DNA from: SVQP01 sp045650025
GTDB lineage: Bacteria; Bacillota; Clostridia; Oscillospirales; CAG-272
Length of the DNA stretch: 9,626 bases
Assembly: GCA_045650025.1 (NCBI GenBank)
Contig: JAZRQR010000099.1
Coordinates: forward strand, 1 to 9,626
Direction of reading: 5' to 3'
Positions 4,625 to 9,626 of the stretch are shown piece after piece. Both the position numbers and the translations under genes were made by a program. Positions within the stretch are counted from its first letter, which is position 1. Each line of letters starts with the position of its first letter. Under the pieces are notes generated by a model that made no database searches, was not told the origin of the DNA, and saw nothing but the letters and a program-made list of their open reading frames with translations.

Positions 4625-5008
4625 CTTTTTTTGCGCGCCGTAGCCTGCGAACAGCTTTGCGGCATCTTCGAGCAGCTGCCATCCGTCATCGTCCAGGTCG
4701 ATCAGCACGCCCACGAGCCAGTGCCGGAAGCTCTCCGGTTTGTCAGCCAACGCCTGCGCAACGAACTTTGCCAGCTTCTCCGTGCGGCTCATGTCCGCGA
4801 ACATCTCACCCTCGCCCGTTTCAAGCCATGTGCGGCTCACATTGTGGACACGGCTGACCAGATCAAGGAACTGCGGCTTTGGAGTGGTGGTTCCGTTTTC
4901 GAAATTGACGATCACGCCACGGCTGACGCCCACACTTTCAGCGAAGTCGGTTTGAGACATTTTCAGGTGGTTTTTCCTTAGATCGAAAATACGCTCGTTT
5001 ACCGTCAA
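4610..5008 (-). CDS. XRE-family phage repressor
   Basis: 132 residues if it starts at TTG 5008, which has AAGGAGG 8 bases upstream; an in-frame GTG at 5017 overlaps the ribosome site itself and is less likely. Residues 4-62 are a Cro/CI-type HTH (RIFDLRKNHLKMSQTDFAES, then GVSRGVIVNFENGTTTPKP and FLDLVSRVHNVSRTWLETGE). The stretch TWLETGEGEMF after the HTH is typical of CI-like repressors of Clostridia phages. The C-terminal half (about 76-124) is helical, probably for dimerisation (KLAKFVAQALADKPESFRHW, then DDDGWQLLEDAAKLFAGYG). No self-cleaving peptidase domain. It is divergent to the early operon, with matching sequences over both -10 boxes, so it is the best candidate for the main lysogeny repressor. 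Confidence 0.9.
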   Translation of the reverse strand: MTVNERIFDLRKNHLKMSQTDFAESVGVSRGVIVNFENGTTTPKPQFLDLVSRVHNVSRTWLETGEGEMFADMSRTEKLAKFVAQALADKPESFRHWLVGVLIDLDDDGWQLLEDAAKLFAGYGAQKKKEDE

Positions 5009-5034
5009 GGCACTCACCTCCTTCCGATGTAAAC

Positions 5035-5063
5035 ATTATACCACACAGATGCTCATTTGTCAA
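5035..5063 (-). promoter_or_regulatory. Repressor promoter
   Basis: Leftward TTGACA (5063-5058), 17-base spacer, TATAAT (5040-5035) with extended -10 TGG. The segment TGTGGTATAATGTT over the -10 is identical to that at the rightward early promoter. Confidence 0.85.
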
Positions 5064-5070
5064 TGGTTTG

Positions 5071-5185
5071 GTACAACAAAATTTATGAAATTATTTTTGA
5101 AAAAAGACTTGACAAAACAAATAACATGTGGTATAATGTTGTCACACAACAAAATATCAATGCGAATTTGTATTGACACAACAAT
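5071..5185. promoter_or_regulatory. Candidate operators of the divergent switch
   Basis: Three elements stand out: ACAACAAAATTT (5073-5084), ACAACAAAATAT (5146-5157) and ACAACAAT (5178-5185) as direct repeats; the inverted repeat GTTGT-CAC-ACAAC (5138-5150) just after the rightward -10; and the 14-base sequence TGTGGTATAATGTT at 5127-5140, repeated inverted at 5045-5032. They are well placed for a repressor to silence the early promoter and autoregulate. Which element is the true operator cannot be decided here. Confidence 0.5.
5109..5137 (+). promoter_or_regulatory. Early (rightward) operon promoter
   Basis: TTGACA (5109-5114), 17-base spacer, TATAAT (5132-5137), with extended -10 TGG. Start near 5144, inside the GTTGTCACACAAC inverted repeat. 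It should drive all rightward genes from 5217 on, as no other promoter is evident. Confidence 0.88.
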
Positions 5186-5216
5186 CCACCAATGAAACAC
5201 AAAGGAGGTGGCTGGA

Positions 5217-5324
5217 ATGATTCTGGGAGTTCTTATCTGGATCGCATATGTCGCTCTTATTCCGTGGTTATATATCGGATGGGCAGCGATAGAGCTCAAG
5301 CTTCACAATAAACCCGAACGATGA
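5217..5324 (+). CDS. 35-aa single-pass membrane microprotein
   Basis: ATG 5217 is preceded by AAAGGAGGTG (5201-5210); stop TGA at 5322-5324. The chain is mostly one hydrophobic helix rich in Trp and Ile (MILGVLIWIAYVALIPWLYI, then GWAAIELKL) with a short basic tail (HNKPER), which suggests one membrane span with the C terminus inside. It is the first gene after the early promoter. The strong ribosome site and tight spacing to the next gene (15 bases) support it as real. Function unknown; very short early membrane proteins in phages sometimes act on the host envelope or as exclusion factors, which is only a possibility here. Confidence 0.7.
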   Translation: MILGVLIWIAYVALIPWLYIGWAAIELKLHNKPER

Positions 5325-5339
5325 AAGGAGTACACAACC

Positions 5340-5768
5340 ATGAACGACACCGAAAGAATTATTGCCGAAATAAGCGGCGTGAAAGCACATGTCACCGCCA
5401 TCAGCGACAGCCTCATGCATCGCATGGACGGCATGGACAGCCGCCTCGATGTGTACGAGCAGTTGCTTCGGGCGCAGATCAGACGCACGCGCCGTCAGCA
5501 GGCATCCATCGCCGAACTGGAACAGAAGGTGAAGGAGCTTTCCGAAACCGCCGCCGTCTGGCACAGCCAGGATCGCCGCGAGGTGGGAATTGACCGCGAT
5601 ATCGCCTATCGCGAATTCGGCGAGCTTGGCTACACCAATCGCGACGCGCTGAAGCTGCTGGAAAGATCCGGGATCCTCCGGCGCGGAGGCTCGCATCTGA
5701 CCAAAGCTGTGCGCAAGGGTGACCGCATCATCCGTGCCGTCGTAGTGATGGACAAAGATTTTGAGTAA
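5340..5768 (+). CDS. Coiled-coil protein with putative winged-helix end
   Basis: 142 residues from ATG 5340 with AAAGGAG upstream. Residues about 1-73 form a long helical, coiled-coil-like segment (MNDTERIIAEISGVKAHVTA, then ASIAELEQKVKELSE). Residues about 86-142 look like a small helical/winged domain (YREFGELGYTNRDALKLLER, SGILRRGGSHLTKAV, IIRAVVVMDKDFE). The C-terminal pattern, helix, SGILRRGG turn, then beta strands, would fit DNA binding. An oligomeric DNA-binding regulator is a reasonable guess; no named family recognised. It follows the membrane peptide by 15 bases and precedes the next gene by 13, within the early operon. Confidence 0.85.
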   Translation: MNDTERIIAEISGVKAHVTAISDSLMHRMDGMDSRLDVYEQLLRAQIRRTRRQQASIAELEQKVKELSETAAVWHSQDRREVGIDRDIAYREFGELGYTNRDALKLLERSGILRRGGSHLTKAVRKGDRIIRAVVVMDKDFE

Positions 5769-5781
5769 AGGAGGTGATATC

Positions 5782-5952
5782 ATGATGGAAATGAATCTCA
5801 ATCCCATGAACGAGTTTGCGGACAAGGAAAAGCACATCGTTCCCATCCGCGACATCGACGACACCCTTCTGGCGGTGTTCCGGGCGTATATAGACGGTAT
5901 GCTCATCGGCTACAAATACGCCAAGCAGACCGAATCGAAGAAGGAGGAATGA
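5782..5952 (+). CDS. 56-aa small protein of the early operon
   Basis: Start at ATG 5782 (or the adjacent ATG 5785) because AAAGGAGGTG (5767-5776) ends 5 bases before; an upstream in-frame TTG at 5761 would put the ribosome site inside the gene. The chain is MMEMNLNPMNEFADKEKHIV followed by IRDIDDTLLAVFRAYIDGML and a Lys-rich end. The middle is an amphipathic helix ending in a hydrophobic patch (AYIDGMLIGYKYA). The last three codons overlap the ribosome site of the following gene, so translation is likely coupled. No family recognised. Confidence 0.8.
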   Translation: MMEMNLNPMNEFADKEKHIVPIRDIDDTLLAVFRAYIDGMLIGYKYAKQTESKKEE

Positions 5953-5955
5953 CAG

Positions 5956-6216
5956 ATGCCGAGACTGACCATGACGGAGCGCGACAGGCAGATGAACGCC
6001 ATCGCGAAGCGCATCCGCCATCACTACGACGATTCGCGCCGGGATAGGAATATCGACTGCCGCACCGCCGCCAAGGCGTATGGCATGACCTACGGCACGC
6101 TGATCAACCATCTCAACTGCCCCGCCAGCTTCACGCTGGGCGAACTGATCACCATCGCGAACACGATGAATGTTTCGCTGGCTACGCTGATCGGAGGAAA
6201 GGAGGCTGCAACATGA
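5956..6216 (+). CDS. Small HTH (XRE-like) DNA-binding protein
   Basis: 86 residues from ATG 5956, three bases after the preceding stop, with AAGGAGG upstream. The N-terminal third is charged (MPRLTMTERDRQMNAIAKRI). Residues about 33-80 have the order of an XRE-type HTH: TAAKAYGMTYGTLINHL (HTH pair), then FTLGELITIANTMNVSLATL (helices 4 and 5). This resembles the cro-like or second regulators of Clostridia phages in early operons. Its 3' end, including the ribosome site and first codons of the next frame, lies in a 29-bp sequence that is repeated at 7191-7219; its last residues KEAAT are the same as those of the protein that ends at 7209. Role as a repressor of early genes is inference. Confidence 0.85.
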   Translation: MPRLTMTERDRQMNAIAKRIRHHYDDSRRDRNIDCRTAAKAYGMTYGTLINHLNCPASFTLGELITIANTMNVSLATLIGGKEAAT

Positions 6217-6226
6217 ACGCAGAACA
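6198..6226 (+). repeat. 29-bp direct repeat, copy 1
   Basis: Identical to 7191-7219 over 29 bases. It covers a ribosome site (AAAGGAGG), the end of one gene (KEAAT, TGA) and the first codons of the next (ATG AAC GCA GAA CA). Both copies have the same function, an ATGA stop-start overlap, so they may mark the ends of a duplicated or inserted segment. Confidence 0.9.
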
Positions 6227-6476
6227 GTATGTAAAATCGCATCTTGCGAACTCAACCCACATTTAGGGTAAAATCGAAATCAATCTCCGTGCGGCGCCGG
6301 AATACAAGCCGATCCCGTTTTTTAAGATGATGCAGTGGGAGGTGCGAGGGTTCAAGGCGAACCCGACGCAGCAGAGCAGGAAACGGATAAAACTACAGAA
6401 AAAGGAGCGACAACACCATGTGCAAATTAAAATCAGCAATCATTATGAAAGACCGGGTGTTCATCCCGGATTATGA
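6213..6476 (+). pseudogene. Small gene interrupted by an amber codon
   Basis: ATG 6213 overlaps the preceding TGA (ATGA) and has the strong AAAGGAGG site. The frame codes MNAEQYVKSHLANSTHI and then meets TAG at 6264-6266. Past it the same frame is open to TGA 6474-6476 and looks coding: GKIEINLRAAPEYKPIPFFK, then QWEVRGFKANP and a basic tail. A CAG-to-TAG change would turn one 87-residue protein into a 17-residue fragment. Options: a recent nonsense mutation (favoured), amber suppression by the host, or a 17-residue peptide used for coupling. TAG is a genuine stop at 1565-1567, so wholesale recoding is unlikely. The distal internal ATGs (6327, 6330) have no ribosome site. The last 59 bases overlap the next gene. 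Confidence 0.6.
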
Positions 6477-7209
6477 CAGCCATTCCGATATGCTCGCCGA
6501 ACTGGGCATTGAGGATACCCGAGATAACGCGGAGAGACTGTTTGTCCGCGCAGAGCTTTCCCCGCGGAATGGCGATGTATTTACTCCGCTTGATGAATGG
6601 GTGTTTACCGTAGATCAGGACATTCGCCCGGATTGGTTTGTCGAAGGCTACGAGAAGGAGCGCATGGCCGCGGTGGTAAAAGAATGGGTAAAATCGCACA
6701 TCCATGTGGGTGTTGATGGGCTGATAATCACCGGAGGAAGCAATCACTATATCAAAGATTGCAAGGACGTGACAATCGGCGGCTCGGCGAACGTGGAATA
6801 CATCGGCGGCTCGGCGAACGTGAGATACATCGGCGACTCGGCGAACGTGGAATACATCGGCGGCTCGGCGAACGTGGGATACATCGGCGGCTCGGCGAAC
6901 GTGAAATACATCCGCGACTCGGCGAACGTGAGATACATCCGCGGCTCGGCGAACGTGGAATACATCGGCGGCTCGGCGAACGTGGAATACATCGGCGGCT
7001 CGGCGAACGTGGGATACATCGGCGACTCGGCGAACGTGGAATACATCCGCGGCTCGGCTGTTGTCACTGCTTCTGCGCTTGGATGGGCAAACAAAGACAA
7101 GCTTATTCTCTCTGACAACGCTACTTTCAGAGATTGTCAAGCAAAAATCATTTATCAGGCGGGCGATTGGGAGTTCCGATCTGTTACCGCAAAGGAGGCT
7201 GCAACATGA
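6418..7209 (+). CDS. Nonapeptide-repeat (putative beta-solenoid) protein
   Basis: 263 residues from ATG 6418 with AAAAGGAG upstream. Residues 1-100 are a globular N-terminal domain (DRVFIPDYDSHSDMLAELGI, then FVRAELSPRNGDVFTPLDEW and DQDIRPDWFVEGYEKERM). Residues 120-209 hold ten units of nine residues with the pattern I-[GR]-[GD]-S-A-N-V-x-Y, plus a degenerate eleventh unit to 218. This regular spacing of V, Y and I suggests a beta-solenoid. The C-terminal end (NATFRDCQAKIIYQAGDWEF) closes it. I recall gut-bacterial and phage proteins with the same N-terminal domain and GNATV-type repeats, with no known function. The 27-bp DNA units are almost identical, so copy number may vary in frame. It ends in KEAAT and an ATGA overlap with the next gene, as the gene at 5956 does. 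Confidence 0.88.
   Translation: MCKLKSAIIMKDRVFIPDYDSHSDMLAELGIEDTRDNAERLFVRAELSPRNGDVFTPLDEWVFTVDQDIRPDWFVEGYEKERMAAVVKEWVKSHIHVGVDGLIITGGSNHYIKDCKDVTIGGSANVEYIGGSANVRYIGDSANVEYIGGSANVGYIGGSANVKYIRDSANVRYIRGSANVEYIGGSANVEYIGGSANVGYIGDSANVEYIRGSAVVTASALGWANKDKLILSDNATFRDCQAKIIYQAGDWEFRSVTAKEAAT
6775..7071 (+). repeat. Tandem array of eleven 27-bp units
   Basis: Ten units share the constant core CTCGGCGAACGTG and differ at a few codons (GAA, AGA, GGA or AAA before TAC; GGC, GAC, CGC before the core); the eleventh is diverged. As 27 is a multiple of 3, gain or loss of units keeps the frame and also keeps long frames open on both strands. Confidence 0.95.
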
Positions 7210-7219
7210 ACGCAGAACA
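7191..7219 (+). repeat. 29-bp direct repeat, copy 2
   Basis: Exact copy of 6198-6226, starting 993 bases later. Its distal end is the start of the 80-aa gene (MNAEQ). The two copies flank the amber-interrupted gene and the nonapeptide-repeat gene. Confidence 0.9.
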
Positions 7220-7448
7220 ACGCGCAGCACCCATGATTGAGCGTGAGCTTGCCCGAATCCGCCGTGAGGCACCGGAGGCGGCGACCGTGCGGAAGAAGTA
7301 TTACGAAGCTCAGGCACGCTACATCGAGCATGTATGCGAAGGACGCGGCGACAAGGCGAACGGTGATGCCATCATGGCATATTATGTGACGCGGCAGGCG
7401 TACTTCCGGTACGCGATGGAACGCGATATTTCGTTGGAGGTGATGTAA
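7206..7448 (+). CDS. 80-aa helical protein of the early operon
   Basis: Start ATG 7206 (not the upstream in-frame ATG 7134, which lies in another gene) because AAAGGAGG (7191-7198) is well spaced and the start overlaps the stop of the previous gene (ATGA). The protein is mostly helical and charged: MNAEQRAAPMIERELARIRR, then VRKKYYEAQARYIEHVCEGR and YYVTRQAYFRYAMERDISLE. Its N-terminal MNAEQ is shared with the interrupted gene at 6213 only through the 29-bp repeat. No family recognised; no catalytic motif seen. Confidence 0.85.
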   Translation: MNAEQRAAPMIERELARIRREAPEAATVRKKYYEAQARYIEHVCEGRGDKANGDAIMAYYVTRQAYFRYAMERDISLEVM

Positions 7449-7449
7449 C

Positions 7450-7647
7450 ATGGATGCAACAATGGCAGACCGTGCGAACGAGCTTGCGGCTGAGGAATTG
7501 GCGCGGCTGTATTTCGAAGAGCTCCGTGCGGCGAAAAACCGCATCAAGGTGCTGGAAACCGAGCTGGCGGCACTGCGCTCGGTTCCGGCGGATGTGGAGA
7601 TCTCCCGCGGACGGAGGTTCCGGTTGATTGGCGAGGTGACGGCGTGA
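7450..7647 (+). CDS. 65-aa coiled-coil protein
   Basis: ATG 7450 with GGAGGTG (7436-7442) 7 bases upstream, one base after the preceding stop. The N-terminal two thirds are a continuous helix with heptad-like Leu/Ala spacing (ADRANELAAEELARLYFEEL, then NRIKVLETELAALRSV), ending in a basic tail (SRGRRFRLIGEVTA). Its stop overlaps the GTG start of the next gene by four bases. A small dimeric accessory protein is likely; no family recognised. Confidence 0.8.
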   Translation: MDATMADRANELAAEELARLYFEELRAAKNRIKVLETELAALRSVPADVEISRGRRFRLIGEVTA

Positions 7648-7901
7648 AACCGAACCCGACGCTTGAAATCGACCACACAACCTACAAGAAGCTGAAGCAT
7701 TACAACCGCTCAGAAATGTCGAAATTTTGCGAACGATTGTATATGCAGGGCTACAATGAGGGCAAAAAAGGCGAATCGGAGATGGATTCCGAGGAACTCT
7801 ATGCCGTTATCGCCGCCGTGCGAGGCATCGGTCCCAAGCGGCTTAACGCAATCAAAACCGCCGTAGAAACGGCATTCAAAAGAAAGGACGATAAATTATG
7901 A
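7644..7901 (+). CDS. Helix-hairpin-helix small protein
   Basis: 85 residues from GTG 7644, which has GAGGTG (7633-7638) upstream and a GTGA overlap with the preceding stop. Residues about 51-80 contain a helix-hairpin-helix motif (LYAVIAAVRGIGPKRLNAIK) with the G-I-G-P-K hairpin, which in known proteins contacts the DNA backbone without sequence specificity. The N-terminal half (TYKKLKHYNRSEMSKFCERL, then QGYNEGKKGESEMDSEE) is polar and helical. Placed in the operon just before the recombination nuclease, it may help DNA processing; that is inference. It ends in an ATGA overlap with the next gene. Confidence 0.85.
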   Translation: MKPNPTLEIDHTTYKKLKHYNRSEMSKFCERLYMQGYNEGKKGESEMDSEELYAVIAAVRGIGPKRLNAIKTAVETAFKRKDDKL

Positions 7902-8176
7902 TTACGAAAACCTTCCGTGACATCTGCGACCTCGTTGAGCTGGTTTCCATGCTCAAGAACGCACGCTTTGAGATCAGCATGGTCAACGGATTCATGAGCA
8001 TCGAAGCATCGGCATATACCACCGATGCCAACGGTCTGATCGCAACCTCTGATCCCCTCCGCGTCGATGGATGCAGCACCATTCCCGGATATCTTGAAAC
8101 CATAGACCGCGCCTGCCGCATCATCGAGGAAAAGATCAAGTCCGGCGAGTGGGAGAAGAATGATGATTGTGCGTGA
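7898..8176 (+). CDS. 92-aa protein of the early operon
   Basis: ATG 7898 overlaps the preceding TGA; AGAAAGGA lies upstream. The chain begins with a helix (MITKTFRDICDLVELVSMLK), continues with short beta-like segments (ARFEISMVNGFMSIEASAYT) and ends in a helix with charged tail (YLETIDRACRIIEEKIKSGE). Its last 17 bases overlap the start of the nuclease gene, so the two are translated together. No family recognised. A small partner of the nuclease is possible because of the coupling, but there is no sequence evidence for that. Confidence 0.8.
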   Translation: MITKTFRDICDLVELVSMLKNARFEISMVNGFMSIEASAYTTDANGLIATSDPLRVDGCSTIPGYLETIDRACRIIEEKIKSGEWEKNDDCA

Positions 8177-8981
8177 ACCCAATGCCGCCTACCACGCATC
8201 CGCGCCGCTGTCCAAGTCCAGGCTGTGGGAGATGCGCAAATCGCCGCAGTGGTTCCGGTACCACGAGGATCACCGTGCGGAGATGCCGCAGACGGATGCA
8301 ATGGCGATGGGGTCTGCGTTCCACAAGCTGGTGCTGGAACCGGACGGCTATGCTGCCGAGTTCGCGACTTGCCCGACGCTTGACCGGCGCACGAAAGCCG
8401 GGCGCGAAGAATGGGCGGCGTTCCAGCGCGAAGCAGAAGGCAAGACCGTGCTGATGGAGTGGATGGACACGCAAGTCCGTGCGATGGCGGAAGCGGTTCG
8501 CGCACATCCGATGGCGCACTACCTCACATCCGACGGCGAGATCGAAACGAGCATCTACTACACGGACGATCTGACCGGCATTGAATGCAAGGTTCGCCCG
8601 GATATCATCAAAACCGTCAAGGACAAACGCATCATCGTTGACCTCAAATCCTGCGTGTCCGCCGCGACGGAGGACTTCCGGCGGCAGGCGATCAACATGG
8701 GATACGACATGCAGGCGGCGATGTACCGCGAAGGGGTAAAGGCGGAAACCGGCGAGGAGTGCGATTTCGTGTTCGTTGCCGTGGAAAAGGAACCGCCGTA
8801 TATGATCAACGTGGTGCAGTGCGACGAGCTGCTTATCAAGCGCGGGTACGATCTGTACCGCGAGTATCTGGGGCTGTACAAGGAATGCTCCGATACGGGA
8901 AACTGGTACGGCTATAACGGCGCATTAGGAATCATCAACAATATGGGCTTGCCTGCATGGCTGGCGAGTCAGTACGAATAA
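8160..8981 (+). CDS. RecE-like PD-(D/E)XK exonuclease
   Basis: 273 residues from ATG 8160 (ATG 8163 is also possible). The pattern fits RecE/exonuclease VIII-type phage nucleases (PD-(D/E)XK, DUF3799-like). Visible motifs: GSAFH at 51-55 after an N-terminal helix (YHASAPLSKSRLWEMRKSP); GIECKVRPDII at 140-150 with Glu142 and Asp148; IIVDLKS at 158-164 with Asp161 and Lys163 (metal binding and catalysis); and YDMQAAMYR at 182-190, the Q-x-x-x-Y motif. The length is close to that of the isolated nuclease domain. In known systems this enzyme resects 5' strands of double-stranded ends so that an annealing protein can pair single strands during phage recombination. The next gene is in the position of that partner. 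Confidence 0.92.
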   Translation: MMIVREPNAAYHASAPLSKSRLWEMRKSPQWFRYHEDHRAEMPQTDAMAMGSAFHKLVLEPDGYAAEFATCPTLDRRTKAGREEWAAFQREAEGKTVLMEWMDTQVRAMAEAVRAHPMAHYLTSDGEIETSIYYTDDLTGIECKVRPDIIKTVKDKRIIVDLKSCVSAATEDFRRQAINMGYDMQAAMYREGVKAETGEECDFVFVAVEKEPPYMINVVQCDELLIKRGYDLYREYLGLYKECSDTGNWYGYNGALGIINNMGLPAWLASQYE

Positions 8982-8993
8982 GGAGGAAATAAC

Positions 8994-9626
8994 ATGAGCA
9001 ACGAAATCATCCAGGCACAGGAAGCGCAGAACCTTCCCGCCTATCCGAACATGCCGCAGGGGCAGAATCTTCCCACCGATGCCATCAACCAGGGCACCGT
9101 GGCGGTGGAATCCCAGCGTGCCATTGCCGAAGCACAGGGCAAGCTCGTGATTGCCAAGCGGTTCCCTCGTGACGAGGTGGCGGCATATGCCCGCGTGATG
9201 CAGGCTTGTCAGCGTCCCGGACTTGCGGCGAAGGCGTTCTATCAGTACAGCCGCGGCGGTTCGTCCGTTTCGGGTCCGACCATCCGCTTCGCGGAGGAGC
9301 TGGCAAGATGCTGGGGCAACATCGACTACGGCATCAAGGAACTGTCGCAGGACAAGGGCAAATCCGAGATGCAGGCGTATGCATGGGACCTGGAAACCAA
9401 CGCCATGTCGGTGCAGAATTTCACGAATCCGCACATCCGCGAGGCGGGAAAGCAGCAGATCACGCTGACATCCCAGCGCGACATTTACGAGGTCAACGCC
9501 AACATGGGCGCACGCAGACTTCGCGCACGGATTCTCGCCATCCTTCCGAACGATCTTGTGGAAGATGCTGTCGAAATGTGCAAAAAGACGCTTGCCGGCA
9601 AGTCGGACGAGCCGTTAATCGACAGA
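8994..9626 (+). CDS. Conserved phage protein next to the exonuclease (candidate annealing partner), 5' part
   Basis: ATG 8994 follows AAGGAGGAAATAAC; the frame is open for 211 codons to the window end, so the C terminus is missing. After a Gln/Pro-rich N terminus (MSNEIIQAQEAQNLPAYPNM) comes a basic helix (GKLVIAKRFPRDEVAAYARV), then FYQYSRGGSSVSGPTIRFAE, ELARCWGNIDYGIKELSQ, YAWDLETNAMSVQNFTNP, LTSQRDIYEVNANMGARRLR and ILAILPNDLVEDAVEMCKKT. I recall this highly conserved pattern in many Clostridia and other phages, always close to a RecE-like nuclease or single-strand binding protein, and usually left as hypothetical. Position suggests a single-strand annealing or other recombination partner, but I cannot match it to RecT, ERF or Sak by eye. 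Confidence 0.9.
   Translation, partial: MSNEIIQAQEAQNLPAYPNMPQGQNLPTDAINQGTVAVESQRAIAEAQGKLVIAKRFPRDEVAAYARVMQACQRPGLAAKAFYQYSRGGSSVSGPTIRFAEELARCWGNIDYGIKELSQDKGKSEMQAYAWDLETNAMSVQNFTNPHIREAGKQQITLTSQRDIYEVNANMGARRLRARILAILPNDLVEDAVEMCKKTLAGKSDEPLIDR

Noticed and set aside
5173..5200. Second early promoter starting at TTGACA 5173
   Set aside because: No -10-like hexamer at 16-18 bases downstream; the TTGACA overlaps one of the ACAACAA repeats instead.
5268..5906. Leftward frame of 212 codons opposite the 142-aa gene
   Set aside because: No leftward promoter or ribosome site, and antisense to two well-started genes of the early operon.
6213..6476. Phage-wide reassignment of TAG
   Set aside because: TAG ends the 96-aa gene within a terminator loop, and no other gene here has an in-frame TAG. 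One interrupted gene is not enough.
6775..7071. CRISPR array
   Set aside because: The units are directly adjacent 27-bp coding repeats with no unique spacers between them.
6759..7115. Second plus-strand frame over the repeat array (RLGERGIHR repeats)
   Set aside because: It is a shadow of the 27-bp repeats in another frame. It has no ribosome site, and it overlaps completely with the better supported gene.
6433..7317. Long leftward open frame (294 codons) across the repeat gene
   Set aside because: Its length comes from the 27-bp array, which keeps all frames open. It has no ribosome site, and the plus-strand gene fits the operon with stop-start overlaps.

Overview
The window reads as part of a temperate phage or prophage of a Clostridia-type Bacillota host, probably from gut. 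Reasons: strong AAGGAGG-type ribosome sites, sigma-A promoters close to TTGACA-17-TATAAT, tightly overlapping small early genes, a tyrosine integrase beside a tRNA 3'-end fragment, two XRE-type regulators, and a RecE-like nuclease module. No host housekeeping gene and no complete tRNA is visible. Host and family assignments are inference from these features; no database was searched.

Layout. (1) 1-1567, rightward: a four-gene cluster of small proteins (Cys/Gly-tailed coiled-coil protein, beta-rich protein, Gly/Arg/Tyr-rich protein, helical protein) closed by a terminator. They look like the end of a late or virion-associated module, but no function is proven. (2) 1568-1801: the attachment region, with a tRNA 3'-end core, short direct repeats on both sides that resemble integrase arm sites, and the integrase terminator on the far side of the core. 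(3) 1802-3414, leftward: integrase, then (upstream) an HTH protein with a C-terminal membrane helix, expressed from a promoter near 3577. (4) 3415-3979: repeats, two opposing promoters, and two tiny rightward genes (49 and 30 aa), the second behind a LexA-like box and a near-perfect promoter. (5) 3978-4517, leftward: a zinc-ribbon/membrane/OB-fold protein with its own promoter, a probable lysogeny-expressed accessory gene. (6) 4610-5216: a second HTH repressor and a classical divergent control region, with matching sequences over both -10 boxes. (7) 5217-9626, rightward: a long early operon starting with a 35-aa membrane peptide, then small DNA-binding or coiled-coil proteins, a possible inserted cassette between 29-bp direct repeats (an amber-interrupted gene and a nonapeptide-repeat protein), more small genes including a helix-hairpin-helix protein, then a PD-(D/E)XK exonuclease and the start of a conserved partner gene that may be the annealing protein.

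How it works together (inference). The repressor at 4610-5008 and the divergent promoters at 5035-5137 probably form the lysis-lysogeny switch for the early recombination operon. Integrase is controlled separately, with the membrane-anchored HTH protein. Arm-like repeats on both sides of the attachment core suggest that both flanks are phage DNA, i.e. an attP (free or circular) arrangement, rather than a host-phage junction. The most interesting items are the attP/terminator geometry, the repeat motif shared between the HTH-membrane gene and its upstream region, the repeat-flanked cassette with a nearly identical 27-bp tandem array, and the amber codon inside an otherwise coding-like frame.
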